Shown in pieces: positions 15,424 to 23,965 of a stretch of 36,451 bases of DNA. Each line of letters starts with the position of its first letter. The first letter of the stretch is position 1. A program made the position numbers and the translations under genes. The DNA comes from JBQLZQ01 sp052168355. Its GTDB lineage: Bacteria > Pseudomonadota > Alphaproteobacteria > DSM-16000 > Inquilinaceae. The stretch lies in assembly GCA_052168355.1 (NCBI GenBank), contig JBQLZQ010000031.1, positions 1 to 36,451 of the forward strand. The letters are read 5' to 3'. The notes under the pieces were generated by a model. That model did not search any database. It was not told where the DNA came from and saw only the letters and a list, made by a program, of their open reading frames with translations.

Positions 15424-16488
15424 TCACGCCCGTTCGGCGGCGGGGATGATGTCCTCCGCCAGCAGCGCGTGCAGGTCGCCCACATAGCCGCCGGACCGGG
15501 CCGGCCGCGTCGGGTCGGAGGTGACGACGACGGTCAGCCCCAGTGCCGGCACCACATACAGCATCTGGCCGCCATAACCGCGCGCGTAGGCCAGATCGTG
15601 CCCACCGACCCGCCGCAGGAACCAGCCATAGCCGTAATCGTCGCCGGAAAAGGGGGACCGGGTGCGCCGGGTCCAGGAGGCGTCGATCCACGCCGCGCTC
15701 AACACCTGGGCGCCATCCCATTGCCCGCCCAGGCGGACCATCTCGCCAAAGCGGAACAGGGCCAGCGGCGATAGCGCCATCTCGTTGCCGCCCATGTAAA
15801 AGCCCTGCGGGTCGCGCGTCCAGGGCGGGATGTCGATGCCCAGCGGCACGCCCAGCCACTCCCGCGCCAGGGTCAGCAGGCTTTCCCCCGCGGCGCGCGA
15901 CAGAACCGCGCCCAGCAGATGGTAGCTGCCGGTCGAATACAGCATGCCGGCGCCGGGGTCGGCGACGAACGGCCGGCCCAGCGCGAAGGCCACCCAGTCG
16001 GGGCTCTGCACCCAGCGCCCGTAATTGACGCCCGAGGTCCGCTCCAGACCGGCCTGCATGGTCAGAAGATGGGCGACGGTGATTTCGCCCACCCGCGGGC
16101 TCGCCGCCGCCGGCACCAGATCCGACAGAAACGGGACGATGGGCTGGTCGACATTGTCGAGCACCCCACGGTCCAAAGCCGCCCCGGTCAGCGCCGCGAC
16201 GATCGTCTTGGACACGGATTTGACGTTGACGGCCCGATCCAGCGCCGGCCCGCGAAAGGCCTCGCCCAGCAGGATCTCGCCGCCGCGCGCCACGATCAGG
16301 CCGTGCAGCTGGTCCAGCCCCGCCGCCCGCCGCGCCGCCCGGTCAAGCAGCGCGGGATCGAGCCCGGACGGCCGGGCCGCCACGGCGCCCGCCCGGACCG
16401 GGAGCAGGGCCGGAATCGCGATGCCGGCCAACCCGGCCAAGACGGTGCGGCGGTGAAGACGATCGTATGCGACGCCGGGGCGGCTCAT
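15424..16488 (-). CDS. Serine hydrolase of the beta-lactamase/DD-peptidase family, Tat signal
   Basis: This 354-residue protein has a twin-arginine signal (HRRTVLAGLAGIAIPALLP, about 12-30), so it is exported folded. The class C beta-lactamase-type fold shows SxxK at Ser91-Lys94 (KSVSKTIV). The usual Tyr-x-Asn motif reads Tyr184-Ser-Thr (LYSTGSYHLLG), keeping the catalytic tyrosine but not the asparagine. Such proteins include esterases and D-aminopeptidases, and most are not true beta-lactamases. It begins seven bases after the pirin stop, so it is the fourth gene of the wrbA operon. Its substrate is unknown; Asn to Thr argues against calling it a beta-lactamase. Confidence 0.85.
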   Translation of the reverse strand: MSRPGVAYDRLHRRTVLAGLAGIAIPALLPVRAGAVAARPSGLDPALLDRAARRAAGLDQLHGLIVARGGEILLGEAFRGPALDRAVNVKSVSKTIVAALTGAALDRGVLDNVDQPIVPFLSDLVPAAASPRVGEITVAHLLTMQAGLERTSGVNYGRWVQSPDWVAFALGRPFVADPGAGMLYSTGSYHLLGAVLSRAAGESLLTLAREWLGVPLGIDIPPWTRDPQGFYMGGNEMALSPLALFRFGEMVRLGGQWDGAQVLSAAWIDASWTRRTRSPFSGDDYGYGWFLRRVGGHDLAYARGYGGQMLYVVPALGLTVVVTSDPTRPARSGGYVGDLHALLAEDIIPAAERA

Positions 16489-16495
16489 GGATCCG

Positions 16496-17245
16496 TCACG
16501 CCTCGCCCGGCAGGTCGGCCAGCAGCAGTTCCGTTTCCTCGTCGGCGTCGATGGTCACGCTGTCCAGCCCGGTCAGGGCCGCGCCGTCACGGGGACCCAG
16601 GGCAACGCCGTTGACGCTGGCCCGTCCCCTGGCCACCACCAGGTAGCCCAGCCGATCCGCGCCCAGCGCGTGCGTCACGCTCTGGCCGGCGTCCAGGGTA
16701 GCGCCCAGCAGCGCGGCGTCCTGATGGATGCGCAGGGCGCCGCGGGCGATGTCGGCGTCGCGGCCGGAGGCGAGAGGCACCAGGGCGCCGGCGCGGTCGG
16801 CCTTGGGGAAGCGGCGCTGTTCCCAGCGCGGTTCGACGCGGGCCGTGTGCGGCTGGATCCAGATCTGGAACAGGGTCGTCGGCTCGGCATCCATGTTGAA
16901 CTCGGCGTGCAGGATGCCCTTGCCGGCGCTCATCACCTGGACGTCGCCGGCTTCCGTGCGGCCGCGGTTGCCCAGATGGTCCTCATGGGTGATGGCGCCG
17001 CTGCGCACATAGGTGATGATCTCCATGTCGCGATGCGGGTGCTTGGGGAACCCGGTGCCCGGCGCGATGGTGTCGTCGTTCCACACCAGCAGCGGCCCGT
17101 GGCCCGTGCGCGCCGGGTCGTAGTAGTCGGCGAAGCTGAAATGATGGCGGGCGTCCAGCCAGCCATGGTCGGCATGGCCCAGGCTCTCGAACGGGATGCG
17201 CGTCACGCCGGCCTGGGCGGCGCGGGGCAGGGGGGATGCGGTCAT
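16496..17245 (-). CDS. Pirin family protein (possible quercetinase)
   Basis: This 249-residue bicupin belongs to the pirin family. The N-terminal cupin carries the metal ligands His69, His71 (FPKHPHRDMEIITYV), His113 and Glu115 (GILHAEFN). A degenerate second cupin runs from about 150 to 245. The E. coli relatives YhaK and YhhW include an enzyme that oxidises quercetin, and others respond to redox state. It lies 33 bases after the glutathionyl-hydroquinone reductase gene and 7 bases before the serine hydrolase. Sharing an operon with wrbA and a hydroquinone reductase suggests handling of quinones or phenolics. Confidence 0.92.
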   Translation of the reverse strand: MTASPLPRAAQAGVTRIPFESLGHADHGWLDARHHFSFADYYDPARTGHGPLLVWNDDTIAPGTGFPKHPHRDMEIITYVRSGAITHEDHLGNRGRTEAGDVQVMSAGKGILHAEFNMDAEPTTLFQIWIQPHTARVEPRWEQRRFPKADRAGALVPLASGRDADIARGALRIHQDAALLGATLDAGQSVTHALGADRLGYLVVARGRASVNGVALGPRDGAALTGLDSVTIDADEETELLLADLPGEA

Positions 17246-17278
17246 GGCGTTCGAACTCCGTCGTGGTTGGTTCGAGCA

Positions 17279-18247
17279 TCAGCTCCGGGAAAAGCGGTCG
17301 CGGTCGTGGGGGGCGGCGAAGTCCACCTCCGGCCCCTTGGGCACGATCCTGGTCGGGTTGATGGTGCCGTGGCTGCCGTAATAGTGCTGCTTGATGTGGT
17401 CGAGATTGACGGTCTCGGCAACCCCGGGCACCTGAAAGAGGTCGCGGGTATAGTTTGAGATATTGGGGCAGTCGGCGATCCGCCTCAAATTGCACTTGAA
17501 GTGGCCGACATAGACCGGGTCGAACCGCACCAGGGTGGTGAACAGGCGCCAGTCGGCCTCGGTCAGCCGGTCGCCGACCAGATAGCGCTGCCGCGAAAGC
17601 CTGTCCTCCACCCGGTCCAGGGCCGCGAACAGCGCGTCGAACGCCTCTTCGTACGCCTTTTGCGTGGTGGCGAACCCGGCCTTGTAAACGCCGTTGTTGA
17701 TGTTGTCGTAGACGTCGGCGTTGACCGCGTCGATCTCCTCCCGCAGGGCCGAGGGATAGAAATCCAGGTCTGCGTCGCCGATGGCGTTGAAAGCGCTGTT
17801 GAACATGCGGATGATCTCCGCCGACTCGTTGCAGACGATGGTCCGGGTCTTCTTGTCCCACAGCACCGGCACGGTCACCCGCCCGGTATAGTCGGGGTCC
17901 GCCGCCGTGTAGATCTCATGCATGTAGGTCTTGCCGTTGACGCTGTCGGGCACCGCACCCGGCGCGTCGCTGAACCACCATCCGTTCTCGCCCATGAACG
18001 GATCGACCACCGACACGCCGATGGCGTCCTCCAGCTTCTTCAGCTTGCGGAAGATCAAGGTGCGGTGCGCCCACGGACAGGCCAGCGAGACGTACAAATG
18101 ATAGCGCCCGGCTTCGGCCGGGAAGCCCGAGGCGCCGTCTTCCGTCACTGCGTTGCGAAAAGCACTGTCCTGACGGACAAAGCGGCCGCCGCTTTTCTTG
18201 GTGTCGTACCATTTGTCCTGCCACACGCCGTCGACCAGAAGGCCCAT
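17279..18247 (-). CDS. Glutathionyl-hydroquinone reductase (YqjG/ECM4 type GST)
   Basis: This 322-residue omega-like glutathione transferase has an N-terminal thioredoxin fold with the catalytic Cys57 in the SLACPWAHRT motif. The C-terminal helical domain contains DVYDNINNGVYKAGFATTQKAYEEAF and FDPVYVGHFKCNLRRI. These are all typical of the YqjG/PcpF class, which reduces glutathionyl-hydroquinones with glutathione. The MGLLVDGVWQDKWYDT start and the GTINPTRIVPKGP end match full-length relatives. It lies 36 bases after wrbA and 33 before the pirin gene. Together they form a quinone detoxification operon controlled by the divergent LysR gene. Confidence 0.94.
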   Translation of the reverse strand: MGLLVDGVWQDKWYDTKKSGGRFVRQDSAFRNAVTEDGASGFPAEAGRYHLYVSLACPWAHRTLIFRKLKKLEDAIGVSVVDPFMGENGWWFSDAPGAVPDSVNGKTYMHEIYTAADPDYTGRVTVPVLWDKKTRTIVCNESAEIIRMFNSAFNAIGDADLDFYPSALREEIDAVNADVYDNINNGVYKAGFATTQKAYEEAFDALFAALDRVEDRLSRQRYLVGDRLTEADWRLFTTLVRFDPVYVGHFKCNLRRIADCPNISNYTRDLFQVPGVAETVNLDHIKQHYYGSHGTINPTRIVPKGPEVDFAAPHDRDRFSRS

Positions 18248-18283
18248 GATCCTCGTCTCCTCTCGCTGTCGATGGATGGGGTG

Positions 18284-18883
18284 CTACACGGCCAGCTTGG
18301 CCGCGATCCGCGCGACGTGCTTGCCCTGATACCGGGCGCCGTCCAGCTCGTTGGCGGAAGGCTGACGGGATCCGTCGCCGCCCGCGATGGTCGAGGCGCC
18401 ATAGGGCGAGCCGCCGGTGACCTCGTCCAGGCGCATCTGGCCCTGGAAGCTGTAGGGCAGGCCGACCACCACCATGCCCTGGTGCAGCAGCGTGGTGTGG
18501 AACGACAGGATGGTGCTCTCCTGCCCCCCGTGCTGCGTGGCGGTGGACGTGAACACGGCGCCGACCTTGCCGACCAGCGAGCCCTTCGCCCACAGCGATC
18601 CGGTCTGGTCCAGGAATGTGCGCATCTGGCCGGCCATGTTGCCAAAGCGGGTGGGCGTGCCGAAGATCACGGCGTCGTAGTCGGCCAGCTCCTCCGGCTT
18701 GGCGATGGGAGCGTCCTGGTCCAGCTTCATGTTGGCCTGGCGGGCCGCGTCCTCGGGCATGGTTTCGGGCACCCGCTTGATCGTCACCTCGGCGCCGCCG
18801 TCCCGCGCCCCCTCGGCGATGGCCTGGGCCATGGTTTCGACGTGGCCGTACGAGCTGTAGTAGAGAACCAGGATTTTGGTCAT
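18284..18883 (-). CDS. wrbA: NAD(P)H:quinone oxidoreductase WrbA
   Basis: This 199-residue flavodoxin-like protein has the FMN phosphate loop SSYGHVE (about 10-16), GTPTRFGNMAGQMRTFLDQTG and FTSTATQHGGQESTI, all WrbA signatures. WrbA is a tetrameric FMN enzyme that reduces quinones by two electrons and so avoids semiquinones. It is the first gene of the operon wrbA-hydroquinone reductase-pirin-serine hydrolase. The ATG at 18883 gives the standard length. The promoter region is shared with the divergent LysR regulator. Confidence 0.95.
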   Translation of the reverse strand: MTKILVLYYSSYGHVETMAQAIAEGARDGGAEVTIKRVPETMPEDAARQANMKLDQDAPIAKPEELADYDAVIFGTPTRFGNMAGQMRTFLDQTGSLWAKGSLVGKVGAVFTSTATQHGGQESTILSFHTTLLHQGMVVVGLPYSFQGQMRLDEVTGGSPYGASTIAGGDGSRQPSANELDGARYQGKHVARIAAKLAV

Positions 18884-18981
18884 CGGATCGTGTCTCCCGA
18901 AGCTGTGGGACGGTGAAGGCGACTTGCCCGGTAAGAGGTAAGTGTGAAGGCCCTTTCGTCCAACCGGGTCTGGCGCATAAG

Positions 18982-19004
18982 ATTGTTCGACGGACAGCAA
19001 CAAT
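18982..19004. promoter_or_regulatory. LysR-type operator (T-N11-A box)
   Basis: ATTGTT (18982-18987) and AACAAT (18999-19004) are perfect inverted repeats with exactly 11 bases between them, the canonical T-N11-A recognition box of LysR regulators. It ends 11 bases before the LysR start and about 100 bases upstream of wrbA, suiting autoregulation and control of the divergent operon. Confidence 0.7.
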
Positions 19005-19015
19005 GATGGACGATC

Positions 19016-19984
19016 ATGGACAAGCTGCGCGACATGGCGGCCTTCGTCGGCGTCGTCGATGCCAAGACCTTTACCGCCGCCGCCGACCGGATGGACGTGT
19101 CGAAGTCCGTGCTCAGCCGGCGGCTGGCGGCCCTGGAAGAGCGTCTGGGCGTTCGCCTCCTCAATCGCACCACCCGGCGACTTGGCCTTACCGAGGCCGG
19201 TCGGGCCTACTACGACCGCTGCGTGCGCATCCTGGCGGAAATCGAAGACAGCGAGCAGGCGGTATCGAGCCTGAATGCCGAACCGCGCGGCGTGATCCGG
19301 GTCAACGCCCCGGTGTCGTTCGGTGTTCTGCACCTGGCGCCGGCCATCGCCGCCTTCATGGACAGGTTTCCCCTGGTCGATATCGACCTTGTGCTCAACG
19401 ACCGCTTCGTCGATCTGATCGACGAGGGCTATGACATGGCCGTGCGTATCGGCACCCTGGCCGACAGCTCGCTGATCGCCCGCAAGCTGGCGGTGAGCCG
19501 GCGGGTGGTCTGCGCCAGCCCGGCCTATCTGGCGCGGCGGCCGGCCCCGGTCCATCCCCGGGACCTGGCCGATCACAACTGCATCCTCTACCGCAACCCG
19601 GCTCTGAACGACCAATGGAGCTTTCGCGCTGCCGACGGGGAGCCGGTGACGGTGCGCGTTCGCGGCCGGATCTGCGTCAACAACGGCGACATGATGCGGG
19701 ATATCGCCGTCGCCGGGCAGGGGCTGGTGCTGCTTCCCACCTTCCTGGTCGCCGACCGGCTGGAGGACCGTCGGCTGGTCCCGCTGATGTGCGACTATCG
19801 GCCGGACGACGATGCGGTCTACGCCGTCTATCCCCACAACCGACATCTCAGCACCAAGGTCCGGGCCTTTGTCGATTTCCTGGCCCAACGCTTCGGCCCA
19901 AACCCTTATTGGGACGCGCCTTTGGACGCGGCGGCCGCCGCCGATCGATGGCGAACGCTTGCGCCGTCGGCACCTCCTTCCTAG
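19016..19984 (+). CDS. LysR-family transcriptional regulator
   Basis: This 322-residue protein has the LysR HTH at about 2-61 (MAAFVGVVDAKTFTAAADRMDVSKSVLSRRLAALEERLGVRLLNRTTRRLGLTEAG) and a type 2 periplasmic-binding-like effector domain at about 90-295. It is divergent from wrbA with a T-N11-A box between them. In E. coli a LysR gene (yhaJ) also neighbours a pirin gene (yhaK) and yqjG, and YhaJ responds to aromatic breakdown products. The same pairing here supports a role in sensing quinones or phenolics. Effector and direction of control are inferred. Confidence 0.93.
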   Translation: MDKLRDMAAFVGVVDAKTFTAAADRMDVSKSVLSRRLAALEERLGVRLLNRTTRRLGLTEAGRAYYDRCVRILAEIEDSEQAVSSLNAEPRGVIRVNAPVSFGVLHLAPAIAAFMDRFPLVDIDLVLNDRFVDLIDEGYDMAVRIGTLADSSLIARKLAVSRRVVCASPAYLARRPAPVHPRDLADHNCILYRNPALNDQWSFRAADGEPVTVRVRGRICVNNGDMMRDIAVAGQGLVLLPTFLVADRLEDRRLVPLMCDYRPDDDAVYAVYPHNRHLSTKVRAFVDFLAQRFGPNPYWDAPLDAAAAADRWRTLAPSAPPS

Positions 19985-20029
19985 AACAGCCCACTCTCCG
20001 CTCTTGTCTCAACCGATCGCGCCAGACCC

Positions 20030-21793
20030 ATGACCTCGCTTGCCGGCCGTCTGACGGCCCTTGTCTCCGATGCTTTCGTCGCGGCCGGCCTGCCGTCCGA
20101 TCTGGGCTCCGTCGTTCCATCCAGCCGGCCGGATCTCGGCCAGTTTCAATGCAACGGGGCCTTGCCGGCGGCCAAGCTGGCCAAGCGTCCGCCGCGGGAC
20201 ATTGCGGAGGCGGTGGCGGCCACGCTGCGCGACAACCCGCTGTTCGCCGATGTCTCCCTGGCCGGGCCGGGTTTCCTCAACCTGACGGTGACCGACGCGG
20301 AACTGGCCCGGCATGCCGACGCCCTGATCGCCGATCCAAGACTGGGCGTGCCGGTCAAGACCGAGCCGGCGACCGTGGTGCTGGATTTCGGCGGTCCCAA
20401 CATCGCCAAGCTGATGCATGTGGGCCATCTGCGGGCGTCGATTATCGGCGAGAGCCTGCAGCGGCTGTTCCGGTTCGCCGGCGACCGGGTGATCAGCGAC
20501 GTCCACATGGGCGATTGGGGTCTGCCCATGGGCATGCTCATTTCCGCCTTGGCCCTGCGCCATCCGGATCTGCCCTATTTCGACCCGGCGGCGACCGGAC
20601 CGTTCCCGTCCGACTCGCCGGTGACCATGGAGGATCTGGAGGCGCTGTACCCGGCCGCGGCCGCCGCCTGCAAGGACGACCCGGCGCGCCTGGACGCGGC
20701 CAGGCAGGCGACGGCCGAACTGCAGGCCGGGCGCCCCGGTTATCGCGCCCTGTGGCAGCATTTCGCCAATGTGTCGATCGCCGGAATGCAGCGCGAATTC
20801 GGCAGCCTGGGGGTCAGTTTCGACCTGTGGAAAGGCGAGGCGGCGGTCCATGATCTGATCGAACCGATGGTCGCCGACCTCAAGGCGCGGGGTCTGGCGG
20901 TGGAAAGCCAGGGCGCCGTCGTCGTCCCCGTCGCGCGCGAGGACGACAAGACGGAGATCCCGCCGCTGATCCTGCTCAAATCGGACGGCGGCGTCATGTA
21001 CGGCACCACCGATCTGGCAACCATCGTCGACCGCGTGGCGGAGATCGATCCCGATTTCATGCTTTATGTCGTGGATCAGCGCCAGCACCTTCATTTCGAA
21101 CAGGTTTTTCGGGCGGCGCGGATCGGCGGCCTCAACGGCCACGCGGTCTTGGAGCATATCGGCTTCGGGACCATGAACGGACCGGACGGCAAGCCGTTCA
21201 AGACCCGCGCGGGCGGGGTCATGAGGCTGCAGGACCTGATCGCCATGGCCGGGGACGAGGCGCGCGTGCGGCTGGAGGAGGCGGGTCTTGCCGCCGATGC
21301 CTCGGACACGGAGCGGGCGGAGATCGCCCGCATGGTCGGGATTGCGGCGGTCAAGTTCGCCGACCTCAGCAACCCGCGCCTGTCCAACTACATCTTCGAT
21401 CTGGAGCGGTTCACCCGGTTCGAGGGCAAGACCGGGCCATATCTCCAATACGCCGCCGTGCGGATCAAATCGCTGTTGCGCAAGGCCGCGGCCGAAGGAT
21501 TCTCGGCCGGGCCGGTGCAGCCGCCGGGGCCGGGCGCGCGCGCGCTGGTGCTTGAACTCGGCCGCTTTCCGGATGTGGTGACCGGGGCCTACGACACGCG
21601 GTCGCCCCACGAGTTGTGCGACTTCGCATTCGGCTTGGCGCAGGAATTTAGCCGTTTCTATCAGAACTGCCATATTTTGAGCGAAAGCGACCCGGCGGTG
21701 CGCGGGTCGTGGCTGGCGCTGGCCGGGCTGACCCTGGAGATGCTTGAGCTTGTCCTCTCGCTGCTGGGCATCGAGGTGCCGGACCGGATGTAG
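20030..21793 (+). CDS. argS: Arginine--tRNA ligase
   Basis: This 587-residue class I synthetase has the ArgS N-terminal Add-1 domain (about 1-90, GQFQCNGALPAAKLAKRPP), the HIGH motif as HVGH (130-133, in DFGGPNIAKLMHVGHLRAS) and the catalytic core. The KMSKS region is degenerate (GKPFKTRAGG), as in many ArgS proteins. The C-terminal DALR anticodon domain follows (KTGPYLQYAAVRI onward). It charges tRNA-Arg. It stands alone 45 bases after the LysR stop, without the SPOR-domain and nagZ-type neighbours that usually follow argS in alphaproteobacteria. It could be a second copy or a replacement gene, but nothing suggests it is inactive. Confidence 0.94.
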   Translation: MTSLAGRLTALVSDAFVAAGLPSDLGSVVPSSRPDLGQFQCNGALPAAKLAKRPPRDIAEAVAATLRDNPLFADVSLAGPGFLNLTVTDAELARHADALIADPRLGVPVKTEPATVVLDFGGPNIAKLMHVGHLRASIIGESLQRLFRFAGDRVISDVHMGDWGLPMGMLISALALRHPDLPYFDPAATGPFPSDSPVTMEDLEALYPAAAAACKDDPARLDAARQATAELQAGRPGYRALWQHFANVSIAGMQREFGSLGVSFDLWKGEAAVHDLIEPMVADLKARGLAVESQGAVVVPVAREDDKTEIPPLILLKSDGGVMYGTTDLATIVDRVAEIDPDFMLYVVDQRQHLHFEQVFRAARIGGLNGHAVLEHIGFGTMNGPDGKPFKTRAGGVMRLQDLIAMAGDEARVRLEEAGLAADASDTERAEIARMVGIAAVKFADLSNPRLSNYIFDLERFTRFEGKTGPYLQYAAVRIKSLLRKAAAEGFSAGPVQPPGPGARALVLELGRFPDVVTGAYDTRSPHELCDFAFGLAQEFSRFYQNCHILSESDPAVRGSWLALAGLTLEMLELVLSLLGIEVPDRM

Positions 21794-21889
21794 ATCTCAG
21801 GGGCCGATCCGGAGCATTTGTATTAGAATTTCACGATCCGTTAAGGCATTCGTGGGAGTCTGGGGAACACCGGATTCCAGGGGAAACCC

Positions 21890-22135
21890 ATGGCCGACAC
21901 AACCGAGCAGCAGCGCCACCTGCTGGCGCAGATGGCGGAATTGCGCAGCCGGATCGATCCGGCGGTGCTCGAACGCCTGCGCGAGGCGGCCGACGGCGGC
22001 TCGGCGGTCCAGGACTCCGTGCCCTACGATACCGAAGCGGCGCGGGATGTGATCCAGCGGTTTCTGGCGGCGCGGTCCGATGGCGATGCGTTCAAGCGCA
22101 AGCTGCGCGACGCGCTGCGCCGGTCGACCCAGTAA
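21890..22135 (+). CDS. Small conserved-looking protein of unknown function
   Basis: I do not recognise this 81-residue protein. It is hydrophilic and predicted to be helical (EQQRHLLAQMAELRSRIDPAVLERLREAA then EAARDVIQRFLAARSDGDAFKRKLRDALRRS), with no cysteines and no membrane segment. AGGGGAAA stands in front of the ATG at a good distance, and the codon use is typical of the window, so I consider it real. It lies 96 bases after argS and converges with the membrane protein at 22144 (stops eight bases apart). Confidence 0.6.
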   Translation: MADTTEQQRHLLAQMAELRSRIDPAVLERLREAADGGSAVQDSVPYDTEAARDVIQRFLAARSDGDAFKRKLRDALRRSTQ

Positions 22136-22143
22136 AGCCGGTC

Positions 22144-23304
22144 CTATCCCAGGTCCAGAAACGGCAGTTGCAGACGAAGCTGGACGATCGATACCGCGAC
22201 CACGGCCATGACGATCAGCAGCCATTTCCACTCCGTGCCGCTGTACCCGGTCAGCCGGACCCGCCAGAACAGATACAGGATCAGCGGCAACAGCAGCGGA
22301 TAGACGGCGGACAGGACGCCCACGGGATCGCCGAGAAGGCGCGTCGTCGGAACCGGAAAAATACCGAGCTTCAGGACGACGACAGCCAATGGAAGACCCG
22401 CGGCGACGATGACCAGATACCGGACCAGCAGGCGGTACGCCGGATCGGGCGCATCCGCGGCAAGCCTGTTCAACACCTTGTGGAAAATCAGCACATAGAG
22501 AAGGGCGAAGGGCAGGACGGCGAGAAGGATCGCCTGGACGAGACGCCCGAGCAGGGTGAGCAGGTCGATATTCGCGGTCCCATCCGGACGGGTGGCGGCC
22601 AGACCGCCGCCCGGCCCCAGAACCGCCAGCAGCCCGATCTGGACAAGGATGACGGCCAGGGCGACCGCCAGGGTCAGGGCGACCCGCCGGCCGCTGAAGG
22701 CGGCGCGGGTGTCGCGTCCGGCCAGGCCCGCGACCAGCAATGCCACAAGGGCGATCGGGTAGCCGCCGCCGGCGATCAGGCCGAGCCCGGCCACGACGCC
22801 CAGGGCGACCGTGGTCCGGCGGCCGGGGTCGCTGACCAGGCGCAGGCCAAGACCCAAGGATGCCAGGATCAGGACCGCCACCAGCACCCCGTGAGGATGC
22901 GCCTCGTGCAGTCTCCAGCCCACGGCGTAGGTCAGGATCGGCGCCCAGCCCGCGAAAAAGGCAAGCTTGCGGTCGTTGGTCAGTCGCCGCGTCGTGTCGT
23001 AGATCATCAGGTGAAGCACCACCGCCAGGGCGTAGCGCAGCGCAACGGCACCGCCTTCGGCCCCCAGGGCCAGGGACGCGGCCCGGATGAGGACGGCATA
23101 AAGGTGCGACGGATCGGCCGTGCCGGGCGCCATCGGGCCAAGCCGAACCATGGTCAGGGCGGCGTGTACCGAGTAATACAGCGCCAACAGCACCGCGAAG
23201 ACGCGCGCTTGCCAGAGCAGATCCCGGCGAGAGGCTGATGTGGCGGCAGGCACGGCGGCATAGGTCCTGGACGGCGGCCGTACGGCCAAGGGCTTGGGGG
23301 CCAA
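22144..23304 (-). CDS. Polytopic membrane protein, possible lipid-linked glycosyltransferase
   Basis: This protein of up to 386 residues has about nine or ten hydrophobic helices. An early loop (GPMAPGTADPSHLYAVLIRAASLALG), paired with RLTNDRKLAFFAGWAPILTYAVGWRLHEAHPHG, recalls the GT-C/ArnT-type membrane glycosyltransferases, where acidic and His-rich periplasmic loops are catalytic. The resemblance is weak and I name it only as a possibility. The start is uncertain: the 23304 codon is TTG without a ribosome site, while a GTG at 23253 has AGGA 11 bases upstream. It shares its upstream region with the small membrane protein at 23408. Confidence 0.65.
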   Translation of the reverse strand: MAPKPLAVRPPSRTYAAVPAATSASRRDLLWQARVFAVLLALYYSVHAALTMVRLGPMAPGTADPSHLYAVLIRAASLALGAEGGAVALRYALAVVLHLMIYDTTRRLTNDRKLAFFAGWAPILTYAVGWRLHEAHPHGVLVAVLILASLGLGLRLVSDPGRRTTVALGVVAGLGLIAGGGYPIALVALLVAGLAGRDTRAAFSGRRVALTLAVALAVILVQIGLLAVLGPGGGLAATRPDGTANIDLLTLLGRLVQAILLAVLPFALLYVLIFHKVLNRLAADAPDPAYRLLVRYLVIVAAGLPLAVVVLKLGIFPVPTTRLLGDPVGVLSAVYPLLLPLILYLFWRVRLTGYSGTEWKWLLIVMAVVAVSIVQLRLQLPFLDLG

Positions 23305-23407
23305 CCGTTAATGGTGCGCCGGTCGGGCGTCAAGTCGCAGCCCGCTTGCGCCGGACCGGCCAGATGCCGTATCAGCGTATGTACGTCACCGCCCAAGGGA
23401 TTGACCG

Positions 23408-23959
23408 ATGGTCTTTTTTCGCCCCGGCTGGCCTCGTTTGGAGCCCGACCGGGCCGCCGACCACCCGCTCTACGGGACCGGCGGTCTGCTGCGCGTGGTC
23501 TGGATCGGCTGCCTGTACTGTGCCGGTATCAGCGCGTTGCGTGTACTCCTGCGCGGCGCGGGGCTGGTCGACGGGGGCCGCCTGGACAGCCTGGCCGGAC
23601 CGGCCCTGACGCTGGCGCCGGTCGCCGATCTGGCGTTTGCCCTGCTGTTCGTGCGTCTGCTGCGCCAGCTTCCGCGTCGCGGCGCCACGTCATTTCCGGC
23701 CAATGCCCTGATCACGTGCGGTCTCTATGGGCTCTACGCCGTCATCTATGCCATGGCGGCCCGGGACGCTTTTGGCGGGGCCCTCGACGCCATGTCGCCG
23801 CAGATCCTGCTGCACTATTACCTGCCGGCCCTGTTTTGCCTCTGGACGGCAATATATGTCAGCGTTTCGCGGCGCGTCATGGTGACATATCATGGTAAGA
23901 TCCCGCCCCAAGACCCTTTTGCCGGTAACTCTTTTTCCGGCGCTCGCCAGGGATCCTAA
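23408..23959 (+). CDS. Membrane protein of unknown function
   Basis: This 183-residue protein has four hydrophobic segments at about 26-47, 65-85, 98-118 and 135-155. I do not recognise a family. Its general plan (short N-terminus, WIGCLYCAGISALRVLL, then LLFVRLLRQLPRRG) resembles small DUF2569-like membrane proteins, but this is not established. It starts 105 bases from the divergent membrane protein and ends six bases before the PilZ gene, so the two form an operon. Confidence 0.6.
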   Translation: MVFFRPGWPRLEPDRAADHPLYGTGGLLRVVWIGCLYCAGISALRVLLRGAGLVDGGRLDSLAGPALTLAPVADLAFALLFVRLLRQLPRRGATSFPANALITCGLYGLYAVIYAMAARDAFGGALDAMSPQILLHYYLPALFCLWTAIYVSVSRRVMVTYHGKIPPQDPFAGNSFSGARQGS

Positions 23960-23965
23960 GCGACG

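Noticed and set aside
15424..16488. Antibiotic-resistance beta-lactamase
   Set aside because: It has SxxK and Tyr but lacks the Tyr-x-Asn asparagine and sits in a quinone-response operon; a general serine hydrolase is the safer call.
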